DNA from: Dyadobacter bucti
Lineage (GTDB): Bacteria > Bacteroidota > Bacteroidia > Cytophagales > Spirosomataceae
Direction: 5' to 3'
Length of the DNA: 64,000 nt
NCBI RefSeq assembly: GCF_005869225.1
Contig: NZ_SWFP01000012.1
Span: 104,206 to 168,205, forward strand
The position numbers were made by a program, and so were the translations under genes. Every line of letters starts with the position of its first letter. The first letter of the stretch is position 1. The notes under the pieces are model-generated. The model did not search any database. It saw nothing but the letters and a program-made list of their open reading frames with translations, and was not told the origin of the DNA. Shown in pieces: positions 25,226-35,275 of the stretch.

Positions 25226-25945
25226 TTAATGCTCTTCACAGATGATTAACTGGTGGCCTACGGGCACTGTCTTTTCAAACTTCCGACGAAATGCATCGCT
25301 GCTTTTGAAAGTAAGCTCCGGAATTGTCCGGCTTTCGTAATTGACCGCAAAAGATTTCTCTTCAAACGGCCACGGACTGACAATCAGATGGCCGTCATCT
25401 GACATGCTGAGCTGGTAGGCGGTGCCGTCCGGCCCATTGCTTATTTCCATGCTCCGCCCTTCGGGCTGGGCCAGCTGCTGACAGATGAGAAGGGAAAATG
25501 CGTCACAAAATTCCAGCAGCTCGTAGCTGGCTTTAACTTGGCCTGTGGTCGTATTAGCCTGTTTAATCCAGCTTTGTTCTTGCTTTGCCAGCGAAGAGCA
25601 GTAGGCCTTTGCGTGAGGATCTGCACCATAGAGGAACCGGATATGCATTGAGACTAATATCCCGATATAGCGCCCTTTCGCCATGGCCTTGTTCAGTAAT
25701 TGCTCACAGTACCCCTTATCGAAAGGCTCCATTTTAAAATTCTTTGGGCCGCCGTTTTTATGAATCAGCTCGGGTCGGGCCAGCTCGTCCTTACCGTCGT
25801 CATGCTCCGCGGTGGCAATAAGTGTCTCGATCCAGCGCTGTGGCTGGCGGTCTTTTTTCCAACGCCCACAAATCTGTGCAGCCAACAGGCCATGTGACTG
25901 CTGGGTGATAATGGACCAGCCATTCTCGGTATAGTTTACAATCAT
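25226..25945 (-). CDS. DUF3891 family protein
   Basis: A 239-residue protein starting MIVNYTENGWSIITQQSHGL, followed by an HDD motif (ATAEHDDGKDEL, near residue 48) and further His residues (SMHIRFLYGADPHAKAYCSS), typical of DUF3891. The spacing of His and Asp residues suggests an HD-like metal site, but the reaction is unknown. I found no convincing GGCAY box at the standard distance, so it may sit outside that regulon. Confidence 0.8.
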   Translation of the reverse strand: MIVNYTENGWSIITQQSHGLLAAQICGRWKKDRQPQRWIETLIATAEHDDGKDELARPELIHKNGGPKNFKMEPFDKGYCEQLLNKAMAKGRYIGILVSMHIRFLYGADPHAKAYCSSLAKQEQSWIKQANTTTGQVKASYELLEFCDAFSLLICQQLAQPEGRSMEISNGPDGTAYQLSMSDDGHLIVSPWPFEEKSFAVNYESRTIPELTFKSSDAFRRKFEKTVPVGHQLIICEEH

Positions 25946-26191
25946 GGTAAAGTAAATTGTTGCCGCTTATTTGCCAGCCCCTTTGTCTGGGCCGTCCCGG
26001 GTTCTCATTCCGGGCCCTCTTTCTGCGGTAGAAAGATTGCCAGCAACACATAGCAAAATAATTCTGCCAGTGCAAAGGCTTGGCTTTCCGCTCAATCTTT
26101 TCATTGTTAAGTACGATAGCAGGTCTATATGACTTAGCGGACGAGTAACTGGTATGCTAATTGATGCAGTGATGCCAGCAACGCAGCTCAG

Positions 26192-26629
26192 ATGGGAGAG
26201 GTATTGATTATCGATGGAAGCACAATTGCGCAAAACACGCTGAGAGCCTTAGTTACAAGGCACTTTGCCAAAGTTAGTGTCCGGGTCGTAGATTCCAGAT
26301 TTGCAGTTGAATCATTGATTTTGCATCATGCTTCCTTAGTAATCTATGTCAACGTGGATGTAAAAGACATTAACATGGAGCTAATCTCTGACATCCGCTT
26401 TGTTTCCGGGCGTACCCCGCTGCTATTGTACGGTCGTTTGCTCCAGATGGAAGACGTAGCCCTTGATTTACTAAAACTAGGTATCAACGGTTTTCTGTCA
26501 ATAGACGCTTCTGCCGATGAACATTTCGTTGCAATCGACGCTGTCATGCGAGGTGACACTTATATGGACAGCAGATTAAAGGCGCATGTAGTAACAGCGC
26601 TTTTGCCGCGTTCGCATAGAACCGGCTAA
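26192..26629 (+). CDS. Degenerate receiver-domain protein (NarL-like, no output domain)
   Basis: A 145-residue protein with the shape of a NarL-type receiver (VLIIDGSTIAQNTLRALVTR, then the late GINGFLSIDASADEHFVAID). The acidic pair at the N-terminus is reduced to one Asp, and the usual phosphoacceptor position in LVIYVNVDVKD is not a clear Asp. The DNA-binding domain is absent. It may be a phosphorylation-independent partner protein. TGGTATGCTAATTGA lies 42 nt upstream, a poor promoter-box match. Confidence 0.65.
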   Translation: MGEVLIIDGSTIAQNTLRALVTRHFAKVSVRVVDSRFAVESLILHHASLVIYVNVDVKDINMELISDIRFVSGRTPLLLYGRLLQMEDVALDLLKLGINGFLSIDASADEHFVAIDAVMRGDTYMDSRLKAHVVTALLPRSHRTG

Positions 26630-27287
26630 GCATCGTCTGGGGGCTTACGCACGGTTGTAGAGCTAGAAAGTTTTTCTAAATCATACAGCAAACCGGTTAC
26701 CGCTACCATGATAGCGATCGTTATCACGTTACCAGTGGCGGTAATGAACAGAGTTTCATTTCTGGCGCGATCAAACAGCCAACATTCGGAAGAGACAAAA
26801 GTTGTCATATTGAAATATGCGCTTCCGGCCTGCGAAGCGCGGCCAAGTGGTTTCAACGTGAAGCGCGATATGACTGGTCAACACATATGCCTAAGCTCGG
26901 TGCAGCGCCTCAATCAGGGACGCCATAGCTCATCTCTTTGGATATGCCCGCTTATATCCTTGCGCCCTTCTTTGATGATTCACAAAAGCAGAACTTTGGT
27001 TTGCTGGTCGGTGAGGTCATCACTGGTCAGGTGATGGAGTCAAAGGGGCCAAGTATACGATCTTGACCATAGCAGAGGCTCGCCTCGAACTGTAAACGGG
27101 TTGGCATTATCACTTTAACGAGTAAACAAGATCTCATACCCAGCTTTAGTAGCCTGAAATTCTTATTTTGGCTACATTGGCTTAATCTTTTTAGCTCTGA
27201 CGGAATATGCGTCTGCACAATCGCGAGTGACAGAAATTACGGACAATTACCACCTATATACAATATTATCATAAACGAATCTCAACG
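26630..27287. other. Intergenic stretch with possible gene fragments
   Basis: No complete gene is evident. A minus-strand frame (26626-26856) has a hydrophobic segment (VITIAIMVAVTGLLY) but weak support. A plus frame without start codon reads GLRSAAKWFQREARYDWSTH, and a 40-codon frame at 26944-27066 begins MPAYILAPFFDDSQ. They may be debris of one or more lost genes. Confidence 0.35.
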
Positions 27288-27677
27288 ATGGAAAACAGCC
27301 CGATAGTAATTGCTGACGATGATCAGGATGATAGTGTGATGATGGCAGAGGCGTTTAGTAAAGTACTTTTTAATCAAAACCCGGTTATTCAGGTGCCGGG
27401 CGCGAAAGAATTGTTGAGCCTGATTTCTGAAATAGTGGTAATCCCTAAAATATTTATCGTCGATATGATCATGCCTTGTTTTGATGGAATCGACGTGCTT
27501 GCCAGGCTGAAAACAACGAATGATTTAAGTAATGTGCCCGTCGTGCTTTTTTCCAGTAACCGGTTCAACCTGGACCTTGCCTATCAGGCAGGAGCAGACG
27601 CATTCTACTCCAAACCAGTTGATCCGGACGGTTTCCTTCTGATTGCTGCCGATATCAAGCGCCTGTTTCTGGAATGA
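27288..27677 (+). CDS. Single-domain response regulator
   Basis: A 129-residue CheY-like receiver: acidic cluster IADDDQDDSV, phosphoacceptor Asp in FIVDMIMPCFDG, Ser-rich strand LFSSNRF and Lys in FYSKPVDPDGF. There is no output domain. It sits just before the second conserved-hypothetical/DUF892 pair and about 1.3 kb before a large hybrid kinase. Confidence 0.88.
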   Translation: MENSPIVIADDDQDDSVMMAEAFSKVLFNQNPVIQVPGAKELLSLISEIVVIPKIFIVDMIMPCFDGIDVLARLKTTNDLSNVPVVLFSSNRFNLDLAYQAGADAFYSKPVDPDGFLLIAADIKRLFLE

Positions 27678-27798
27678 AAAGCGGACTCGCTACTTTCTTC
27701 AAGCCGCCAGAATGCCACCAAGTTTGTAAAATCTTGGATATACCACTACATTGTATGATGCGCTGCTGTTTAGTGAAAGCGCATAACGTTGAGTAATT

Positions 27799-27830
27799 AT
27801 AATCGATGGCTAAGTTTGGCCATCGATTAT
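27799..27830. terminator. Bidirectional hairpin between convergent genes
   Basis: ATAATCGATGG (27799-27809) pairs perfectly with CCATCGATTAT (27820-27830) across a 10-nt loop. It lies between the receiver gene and the convergent conserved hypothetical gene. Confidence 0.6.
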
Positions 27831-27876
27831 TAGGATCTGCTTACCAGATCATCGTCTGTACATTGATCAGAATTTG

Positions 27877-28185
27877 CTAGACTATTGAGACACTAAAATA
27901 CCGCATCAAGATCTGCTGCTGCCCGAGCACGTTTTCCAGCCTTGACTTCAACTCATTCCAATAAGACAGGTCGATGTACGGGGTCAAGACTTCATAAATG
28001 ACTACGTTGTCTGTTTGGACAACTCCGGGGCCAGGCTTCCACAACCCGTGTGCTGGTGCGCGCGCATAGATAGTTACCCCTGTGAACTTGTCAGTCAATT
28101 CCTGTTTTAGACTTGTGAATTGCTGCCGGTCATACTGCTGGCGCTGATGATCAGTGGTGGGAATAAATATTTGCATTAAGTACAT
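27877..28185 (-). CDS. Conserved hypothetical protein, paralogue 2
   Basis: A 102-residue homologue of the protein at 22109 (MYLMQIFIPTTD, GVTIYARAPAHGLWKPGPGV, RLENVLGQQQILMRYF). The start at 28185 is chosen by alignment with the paralogue. It is divergent from DUF892 gene 3. A degenerate promoter box (TGGCCGGGTATAATTG on the minus strand) lies 51 nt upstream. Confidence 0.75.
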   Translation of the reverse strand: MYLMQIFIPTTDHQRQQYDRQQFTSLKQELTDKFTGVTIYARAPAHGLWKPGPGVVQTDNVVIYEVLTPYIDLSYWNELKSRLENVLGQQQILMRYFSVSIV

Positions 28186-28259
28186 TTTGCTGGATTTTAA
28201 TTTGGCCAAGCCCTTCTCAACAATTATACCCGGCCACTATCTTCCTACAACATTAGAGC

Positions 28260-28274
28260 TGGCACGATTTTGAC
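28260..28274 (+). promoter_or_regulatory. GGCAY box upstream of DUF892 gene 3
   Basis: TGGCACGATTTTGAC, 47 nt before the ATG at 28307. Confidence 0.62.
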
Positions 28275-28306
28275 ATAAAAGCGGCCAAAATCAACAATCA
28301 CATACC

Positions 28307-28846
28307 ATGGCTACAAAAACCACACGTGCAAAAAAGAAAATTACCCCGCAAGACGGAGAGAAACTGAAAGAACTTTTAGTAGATGGGCTTAAAGACATTT
28401 ACTGGGCTGAGAAGAACCTCGTTAAGGCGTTGACCAAACTATCCAAGAATGCGACCTCGGACGAGCTTAAATCAGCGTTCGAGCTTCACGCCAGCCAAAC
28501 CGAAGGCCATGTGGCCACTGTCGAGCAGGTCTTTGAGATCATCGGTGAAAAGGCGCAGGCAAAAAAATGCGAAGCAATGGAAGGCCTGATCGCGGAAGCG
28601 GAAGAGATATTGGAAAGCACCGAAAAAGGCACGATGGTCCGCGACTGCGGGTTGATCATGGCTGCCCAGAAAGTAGAGCACTATGAAATTGGCTCTTACG
28701 GCACGCTCCGCAACATTGCACGGACGCTTGGCTACGAACAGGCCGCGACTTTGCTGCAACAGACATTAGACCAGGAAGGGGAGACAGACCACCTGCTGAC
28801 AGAGCTTGCCGAGACTTATGTCAACGAGCAGGCAGCGACAGAATAA
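28307..28846 (+). CDS. DUF892 ferritin-like stress protein, paralogue 3
   Basis: A 179-residue DUF892 ferritin-like protein, almost the same as the one at 22543 (MATKTTRAKKKITPQDGEKL, LKDIYWAEKNLVKALTKLSK). The nucleotide divergence is greater than the protein divergence, so the duplication is not recent. A terminator follows. Confidence 0.88.
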   Translation: MATKTTRAKKKITPQDGEKLKELLVDGLKDIYWAEKNLVKALTKLSKNATSDELKSAFELHASQTEGHVATVEQVFEIIGEKAQAKKCEAMEGLIAEAEEILESTEKGTMVRDCGLIMAAQKVEHYEIGSYGTLRNIARTLGYEQAATLLQQTLDQEGETDHLLTELAETYVNEQAATE

Positions 28847-28870
28847 GTGTTAGTGGTTGTGGAGAGAGCG

Positions 28871-28904
28871 AAAGCTGGCAGGTAAGTTCTGTCAGCTTTT
28901 TTTA
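28871..28904 (+). terminator. Intrinsic terminator after DUF892 gene 3
   Basis: AAGCTGGCAG and CTGTCAGCTT arms (one G-T pair) are followed by a run of seven or more T residues. Confidence 0.8.
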
Positions 28905-29024
28905 TTCTCACCAAACGCGTTAGCAAAACATTATTTGCGGATAGCCAACCATTCACTGACACTCATTCGCCTGAGGGTTTGTCTTGGTTTATTTTCTAAA
29001 TTAGCTTCAAACAAGTAGGTATAA

Positions 29025-32000
29025 ATGGGTAGCGCTTTATCAGATCATACAAATAAGGATTTTGGTTTTCTATCCGGTGGGGCAGAGCTCGGGGAGCTGA
29101 TCCGAGGATTTGATTGGTCACGCACGCCGCTTGGCGCTGTTGACTGGTGGCCACGAAGTTTACGCTCGGCATTAAGTATTTGCCTGAATTCCAATTTTCC
29201 GATTGCCATCTATTGGGGCAAGGACCTTCACCTGCTTTATAATGACGCATGGAAATCTATCCCCGGCCACAAGCATCCGGCGGCCTTGGGGCTTTCTGCC
29301 AAAGAAGTTTGGCCGGAAATCTGGAATGAGATCCAGCCCCAATTCGAGAAAGCGTTTTCAGGACAGCCAGGCGGCGCCAAAGACGCCTTACTTCCGATGA
29401 GACGGCACGGGTATACCGAAGAATGCTACTTCGACTTTACTTTTACACCCATTTATGGAGAGAAGGGCAGGGTAGAAGGCGTGTTTAATGCCGTGATTGA
29501 AACGACTTACCGGGTGATCAGCGAGCGGCGCACCACTTTGTTGAAGGAGCTTCCCATACAACTTGCCCAGGCCGCTAACGCTTCGAATGCTTTTGAACTG
29601 GCGGCAGAGTTCATCAAAAAATATCCCCAGGACATTCCGTTCTGCGTGCTCTACAAGCTCGAGGGTAATACAGCACCGGTTGCAGTGGCATCGACCGTTG
29701 CGCTTCCGTCACAAGGGCTGCTGCTAAAAGCCCTTCCTGTTTCCGAGTTAACAGCTACTGCTGGCTGCGTTTATCTTACTGAGCCATGCGAATACTTATC
29801 TTTTATTCCCCCAGGGTTTTGGCCAGAGCCGGTAACCGAAGCAGTTTTGGTGCCAATCAGAGATAGTGCAGGCATGATCAACGGCTTTATGTTTTGCCTT
29901 TTGAGCCCCAGGTTACGCTACGATCAGGATTACAAAATCTTTTTGGAAAGTGTTGCCGGCGCGGTTTCTACGGTAGCCCAAAACATTGAAGCCTTGGAAT
30001 TTGAGAGAAAAAGATCGGAGGAGCTCATGCAGCTCGATCAGGCAAAGACCACTTTTTTTACCAACATCAGCCATGAATTCAGGACGCCTCTGACTTTGCT
30101 GCTCGGACCGGTGGAAGAGCTTATGGCCAACGCTTCGATCAAGGGTTTAGCCGGAAAACAGCTGGAAACGGTCTACCGAAATGCACTCAGGATGCAGAAG
30201 CTGGTCAACAACCTGCTCGAATTTTCCCGGATCGAAGCAGGCCGGGTGCAGGCTAACTTCACCCGGGTGGACATTGGCGCCTTGACGCGGGACCTTGCCA
30301 GCACCTTTCGATCCGCTATCGAGACTGCTGGATTGGTACTTGATATTTCCATTTCCCCGGTTGAATCGGATGTGTATGTTGATGTTGACATGTGGGAAAA
30401 GATAATCCTGAACTTGATCTCCAATGCATTCAAGTTTACCCAACATGGCCGTATCGCCATTCAGGTCAACGCAAGTCGGCAATTCAATCGAAGTAGCGGT
30501 GAGCGATACCGGGTGTGGGATACCCCATGATCAACTGGACCGGTTGTTTGAGCGGTTTCATAGAATAGAAGCCAGTGGGCGTAGCCAGGAGGGTACAGGA
30601 ATCGGGCTGGCATTGGTTAAAGAGCTGGTGCGACTGCACAAAGGGGAAATAAGCGTTACAAGTGAGGCCGGCCAAGGGACTACGTTCTTGGTTTCGTTTC
30701 CGGCCGGCAAAGACCACCTGCCCCAGGAGAATATTGTCAGTGAGATTTCAACTGGGATTACGCCATCGGAAAATGCGTATAGCATCGAGGCGCTCGCGCT
30801 GGCTGCTGGTGATCAGAGCTCACATGCGAACGCTGTTGCTGTCTCGGCCAAGCAAGCTGGCGACCGGCCAACTGTTCTGATAACAGACGACAACAGCGAT
30901 ATGCTTGAATATATCCAAAGGCTGCTTTCCGAAAAGTTCGAAGTCGTCACCGCCACAGACGGTAACAAGGCGATGTTGCAGATGCTGGACCGAAAGCCCG
31001 AGCTGGTGATTTCCGATGTTATGATGCCGGGACTGGACGGGTTTGGCTTTGTTGCGGCTGTTCGTTCGCATGCGGCGCTGCGGTCGGTCCCCATTATCCT
31101 GCTTTCGGCCAGGGCAGGGGATGAGGCGAAAGTAGAGGGGCTGAAATCGGGAGCTGATGACTATCTGGTCAAGCCATTCTCTGCCAAGGAGCTGCTGGTG
31201 CGGGTAGAAAACCTGATCCGTATCATTAAAATCCGGCTTGACACCGAGAAGCAGTTCTACCAGTTGTTTTTGCAAGCACCTGCAATTATCAACGTCTTCA
31301 AAGGGCGCGAGCATGTCTATGAGGTTTTTCACCCACAAAACAGGCTCATTTTCGGAGAAGTGGACTTTACCGGGCAAAAGCTGGTAGATGCGCTCCCTGA
31401 GGTGGAGAGCCAGGGTATAATAGAGATGCTTGACAGGGTGTTTCACACCGGTGTAACGATTGCCAAGCAAGAGATGCCTGTCACATTCATCAACAAAGAT
31501 GGCAAGGAAGAGCGGCACTTTTTCAACCTGACTTATCAGCCCTGGTATGATTTACGAGGTAATATTCAGGGGGTAATCAATTTTGCCGTCGATGTGACCA
31601 CTCAGGTGCTTGCACAGCACGCCATCAGGGAAAGCGAACAAAGGCTGAGAAGCATCATCACCCAGGCGCCAGTACCGATGTGCATTTTCCGTGGGCAGGA
31701 ATTTGTGGTCGAAACGGCCAACACCCAAATGCTGGCTTTTTGGGGCAAGACCCAAGATCAGGTCTTGGGCAAATCTATTTTTGAAGGACTGCCGGAAATC
31801 AAAGGGCAAGGTTTCGAAGATATATTATTAAATGTTTACACTACCGGGGAGCGGTATGCTGCTTTCGAGCGGCCTATCACCCTTTTGCGAAATGGAAATT
31901 TGGAGAAGGCATATGTTAACTTCGTCTATCAAGCTTTAAGGGAAAATGACGGGACGATTTCCGGCATCACCGCGGTAGCCATAGAAATAACAGATCAGGT

Positions 32001-33147
32001 CAGGGCCCGCCAAAAGATCGAAGATGCCGAAGAGAAAGCCCGCCTGGCTATCGAGTCGGCAGACCTTGGGACCTACGAGATTGATCTGGCCACTGACAAA
32101 ATGCACACTTCACCACGGTTTAACCAAATTTGGGGAGTGGCAGATGGTGTCAGCCGCGCTGAGCTTGCAGAACGCATCCACGAAAGTGATCGCCAGGTCC
32201 GGCAACAAGCACATGCAAAGGCGCAGCAAACCGGAGCGCTCGATTACGAAGCGCGTATCAATGCGGGCGAAGGCACTGTGCGCTGGGTGAAAATCAAGGG
32301 TAAGGTTATTTACGATGTCAACAGCAGTCCGCTCACCCTTCTGGGTGTTGTCCAGGATATCACAGAGCAAAAAGAGTTCTCCCAGCAGCTGAGCTTGCAA
32401 GTCGATCAGCGGACAATCGAACTGCAAAGGTCTAACCAAGATCTGCAACAGTTCGCCCACGTCACCAGTCATGATTTGAAAGAACCGGTCAGAAAAATCA
32501 AACTGTTCAGCGGCCGTCTGCAAACAGAGTACGCCAGTATACTCCCAGAGAAAGCACTAGGTTTTTTGGGCAAGATCCAGCAATCGACCGACCGGATGTT
32601 TGCTATGATCGATGGTGTGCTTTTGTACTCCTCGTTGAATGCCAGACAGGACCAGCCGCAACCAGTTGATCTGAATGAGCTGCTCACAGGCATCGAAACA
32701 GACCTTGAAATACTGATCAATCAGAAAGAGGCTACAATTTCATCAGCTCGACTTCCCGTTGTTGAGGGCTGGCCTGTGTTGTTATATCAATTGTTTTACA
32801 ATCTGGTAAATAACTCGCTCAAATTCTCAAAAGCCCAAGTCCCACCCGTTATATTAGTTGACTATTCATCGCTACCGGCCGGTGGTATTCAACTGACGGT
32901 AGCCGACAACGGAATAGGGTTTGACCAACAGTATGCCAGCCATATTTTTGAACCATTTGCACGCTTAAACGCCAAAGATGACTATGAAGGTACCGGGCTC
33001 GGCCTGTCTCTTTGTAGGAAAATCGTCGAGCGCCACCATGGAAGCATTAAGGTAGAAAGTGCGATTGATGCCGGTACAACCTTCATCATAACCCTTCCTT
33101 TAAAACAACCTAGACACTCTCTTACAGATGAAAATTATGCTTATTGA
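29025..33147 (+). pseudogene. Large hybrid sensor kinase split by a frameshift
   Basis: Two overlapping frames (29025-30530 and 30424-33147) together encode a protein of about 1374 residues. In order: a PAS-like N-terminus (LIRGFDWSRTPLGAVDWWPR), a GAF-like part, HisKA with the phospho-His in NISHEFRTPL (near 350), HATPase (NLISNAFKFT; DTGCGIP; GTGIGLAL), a receiver (VLITDDNSDM; DVMMPGLDG), several PAS domains, a second HisKA (HVTSHDLKEPVRKIK) and a second HATPase (DNGIGFD; GTGLGLSL). One extra base near 30474 breaks the first HATPase. Removing it would give a smooth join (IAIQVNA to VGNSIEV). It overlaps the following receiver gene by 20 nt. Confidence 0.82.
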
Positions 33148-33544
33148 TGATGACTCAGATGATCGCGAGATTTTTGGCGAAGCGGTCTATGACATTGGCT
33201 CATCAATTATTGTTGAAACTGCTTGGTCGGCGAGCAATGCGCTGGAAAAGCTAAATGCTATGACGACAAGTTTACCAGACATCATATTCCTGGACATCAA
33301 TATGCCGATCGTCAGCGGATGGGACTGTCTGACGCTGCTCAAACAGGATCCAGCGCTCAGCTCAGTTCCCGTTGTCATGTTTTCGACATCTGCCCATGAA
33401 AAGGAAAAGCTAACCGCGCAGCAGATGGGTGCCGCCGGGCTTATGACCAAGCGTTCCAGCTATGAATCTTTGAAAGCGCACTTAAGGGCAATTATCGATT
33501 ACTTTCATGGTGGCGAGCTGCCCGCCGGCTTTACCGGTAGTTAG
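33128..33544 (+). CDS. Single-domain response regulator coupled to the hybrid kinase
   Basis: A 138-residue receiver: LIDDDSDDREIF, phosphoacceptor Asp in FLDINMPIVSG, FSTSAHE, and Lys in LMTKRSSYES. It overlaps the end of the upstream kinase by 20 nt, which suggests translational coupling and makes it the likely phosphorelay partner. There is no output domain. Confidence 0.9.
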   Translation: MKIMLIDDDSDDREIFGEAVYDIGSSIIVETAWSASNALEKLNAMTTSLPDIIFLDINMPIVSGWDCLTLLKQDPALSSVPVVMFSTSAHEKEKLTAQQMGAAGLMTKRSSYESLKAHLRAIIDYFHGGELPAGFTGS

Positions 33545-33560
33545 GTTGATCAAATATTTT

Positions 33561-34241
33561 CTAGCGGACATTGTAATACCTTGATAGACCAGGCCGCCAC
33601 AAGCAGGCTGCTGCCTGGGTCATGTGGGGGATCGCCTGGCGCGTAAGACCAGCCGCGCTGTCAATGACAAGTTGCCAACCTGAGCCGCACTGCTGGGCGG
33701 GAAGTTTGAATTCAACGGGCTGATCAGAGGTATTGAAGATGATGTAAAAGCCGTCATCAAAGATTTTTTCGCCTTGCTCTCCCACGCAGCGGATGCCCAG
33801 CCCATTCAAAAACACCCCAAAAGATTTCGTGGCAACTGTTTCCCATTGGTCCTGCGGTATTCTCTGGCCGTCTGGTCCCAGCCAGATGATGTCTTCGTCC
33901 AAAGAACCATCCACGGGAAGGTCCTGGAACCAGCGTCTGCGCTGAAAGGAAGCGTGGCTTTTGACGAAGCTGATCAAGTGCTTTGTAAATGCCAGGAGCT
34001 CTTGATCTTTCTGTGCCCAATCAACCCAGGATACCGGGTTATCCTGGCAGTATGCATTGTTGTTACCCTGTTGGGTGCGGCCCAGTTCGTCCCCTGCCAA
34101 TAGCATGGGTACTCCTTGGGAAAGAAGTAGGGTGGTCAATAGATTCCGTTTTTGTTTGTCCCGGAATGCGGCGATGACGGGATCATCCGTTGGCCCTTCT
34201 ACGCCGCAGTTCCATGAGTGGTTACTGTCATCACCGTCGGC
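33561..34241 (-). pseudogene. glgX: C-terminal remnant of glycogen debranching enzyme GlgX
   Basis: The frame carries the end of a GlgX/isoamylase: NHSWNCGVEGPTDDP, then LLTTLLLSQGVPMLLAGDEL and the C-terminal beta-sandwich. Only about 225 of the usual ~700 residues remain. An in-frame stop (34242-34244) closes it at the upstream side, where a DUF421 fragment begins. No start codon or catalytic domain remains, so it is not expected to be functional. Confidence 0.85.
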
Positions 34242-34401
34242 TTAGCTGGGAGGCCATCCGTTTTCCTATCAAACGCATGGAGACCATCAATAACAGATAA
34301 ATAATGGCGATCCTGAGCACAACCTCCCAGTAAAAGCCGGGTGGCACATCCCCGGCAAACATCCGGAGCCAGTCGCCAAAGTGAATATCTTCTTTCTTCA
34401 T
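34231..34401 (-). pseudogene. N-terminal fragment of a second DUF421 protein
   Basis: A 56-codon frame (MKKEDIHFGDWLRMFAGDVP, then the membrane segment IAIIYLLLMVSMRLIGKRMA) that matches the N-terminus of DUF421 proteins and stops after RMASQLSRR, where intact relatives continue with the conserved SELAVM-type segment. It overlaps the stop of the intact DUF421 gene (ATGA) and joins the GlgX remnant, marking a deletion junction near 34237-34246. Confidence 0.75.
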
Positions 34402-35117
34402 GATGCCCGGTTCTGTTTTTCCTGGATGGCAATACTTGCCTGTCCCCACTGGTGGGCGCCACAGATAGGGCAGCCGCCGGGACCTGGCGTGCGCTCAGCC
34501 GTTTTGCCGCAGTTGGCGCAAGCGGACATGCCGGCCGCAGATTGCTGTCCGAAAGTGTTGACGCTTTGATCGGATGGTGGGAATAACAGTAAGCCGGCAG
34601 CCGGCTCCGACCGGGTATATACGCTGAACAATCCGCAGGCTTCCAGGTAGAGGCGCTCAACCTGACCAAGATTGTAAATATGTTTGCTGCGTAAGACCGC
34701 GAAAATCTGTTGCCTGGATACTTTGGTCTTTTGCATCTGGGCGAGTTGCAGGACACCGTCTTCGATTAGCGTTGTATTCTTTCCCTGGCTTAACTCTTCA
34801 AATTTGCGGAAGCGAAATTCTAACCAGTTAGTGCCCCTTTGAAAGATCAAGGCACACAACAGAATTACCAGACACAACAGCAGCCCGGTTTGCGGCATTT
34901 GCATGCCAGGTGAAACAATTGCGCCAAGGGTGACCATCACCGCCAGCTCTGAAATTGTCAGCTGGCCACCCATGCGTTTCCCCATTAGTCTGACCACGAC
35001 CAGAAGAGCCACATACATGAAAAGTGTGCGCAGCAACACTTCCAGTAAAAAGATCTCCGGTGTTTCCCCAAAAAGTATCCTGTAAAAGTCGCCAGCAGCT
35101 ATATCTTGTTTTCTCAT
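34398..35117 (-). CDS. DUF421 membrane protein with a C-terminal zinc-ribbon-like end
   Basis: A 239-residue protein. Three N-terminal membrane helices include the hallmark RLMGKRMGGQLTISELAVMV, followed by the soluble DUF421 domain (TTLIEDGVLQLAQMQKTKVS). The tail is unusual for the family: CANCGKTAERTPGPGGCPIC, a CxxC-x(n)-CxxC zinc-ribbon-like ending. The start at 35117 (MRKQDIAAGDF) is preferred to 35210 because it matches the DUF421 N-terminus and lies 45 nt from a GGCAY box. Confidence 0.85.
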   Translation of the reverse strand: MRKQDIAAGDFYRILFGETPEIFLLEVLLRTLFMYVALLVVVRLMGKRMGGQLTISELAVMVTLGAIVSPGMQMPQTGLLLCLVILLCALIFQRGTNWLEFRFRKFEELSQGKNTTLIEDGVLQLAQMQKTKVSRQQIFAVLRSKHIYNLGQVERLYLEACGLFSVYTRSEPAAGLLLFPPSDQSVNTFGQQSAAGMSACANCGKTAERTPGPGGCPICGAHQWGQASIAIQEKQNRAS

Positions 35118-35147
35118 TGAGCAAATTTCTAGTTGGCGCCGCTGCTG

Positions 35148-35162
35148 TAAAATGCCGTGCCA
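35148..35162 (-). promoter_or_regulatory. GGCAY box upstream of the DUF421 gene
   Basis: On the minus strand this reads TGGCACGGCATTTTA, 45 nt before the start codon at 35117. Confidence 0.6.
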
Positions 35163-35216
35163 GGGCCCTGTATTTGCTCTTTGAGATACGAAACCGTTAC
35201 GGGTGCGCAAACACGC

Positions 35217-35245
35217 AAAACGCCAAACTTAGGGTTTGGCGTTTT
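35217..35245 (-). terminator. Intrinsic terminator of iron permease-like gene 2
   Basis: AAAACGCCAAAC (35217-35228) pairs perfectly with GTTTGGCGTTTT (35234-35245). It is usable on both strands and placed 30 nt after the minus-strand stop at 35276. Confidence 0.85.
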
Positions 35246-35275
35246 AGTGGTGAATCTCTTTACCGGCACCACCCA

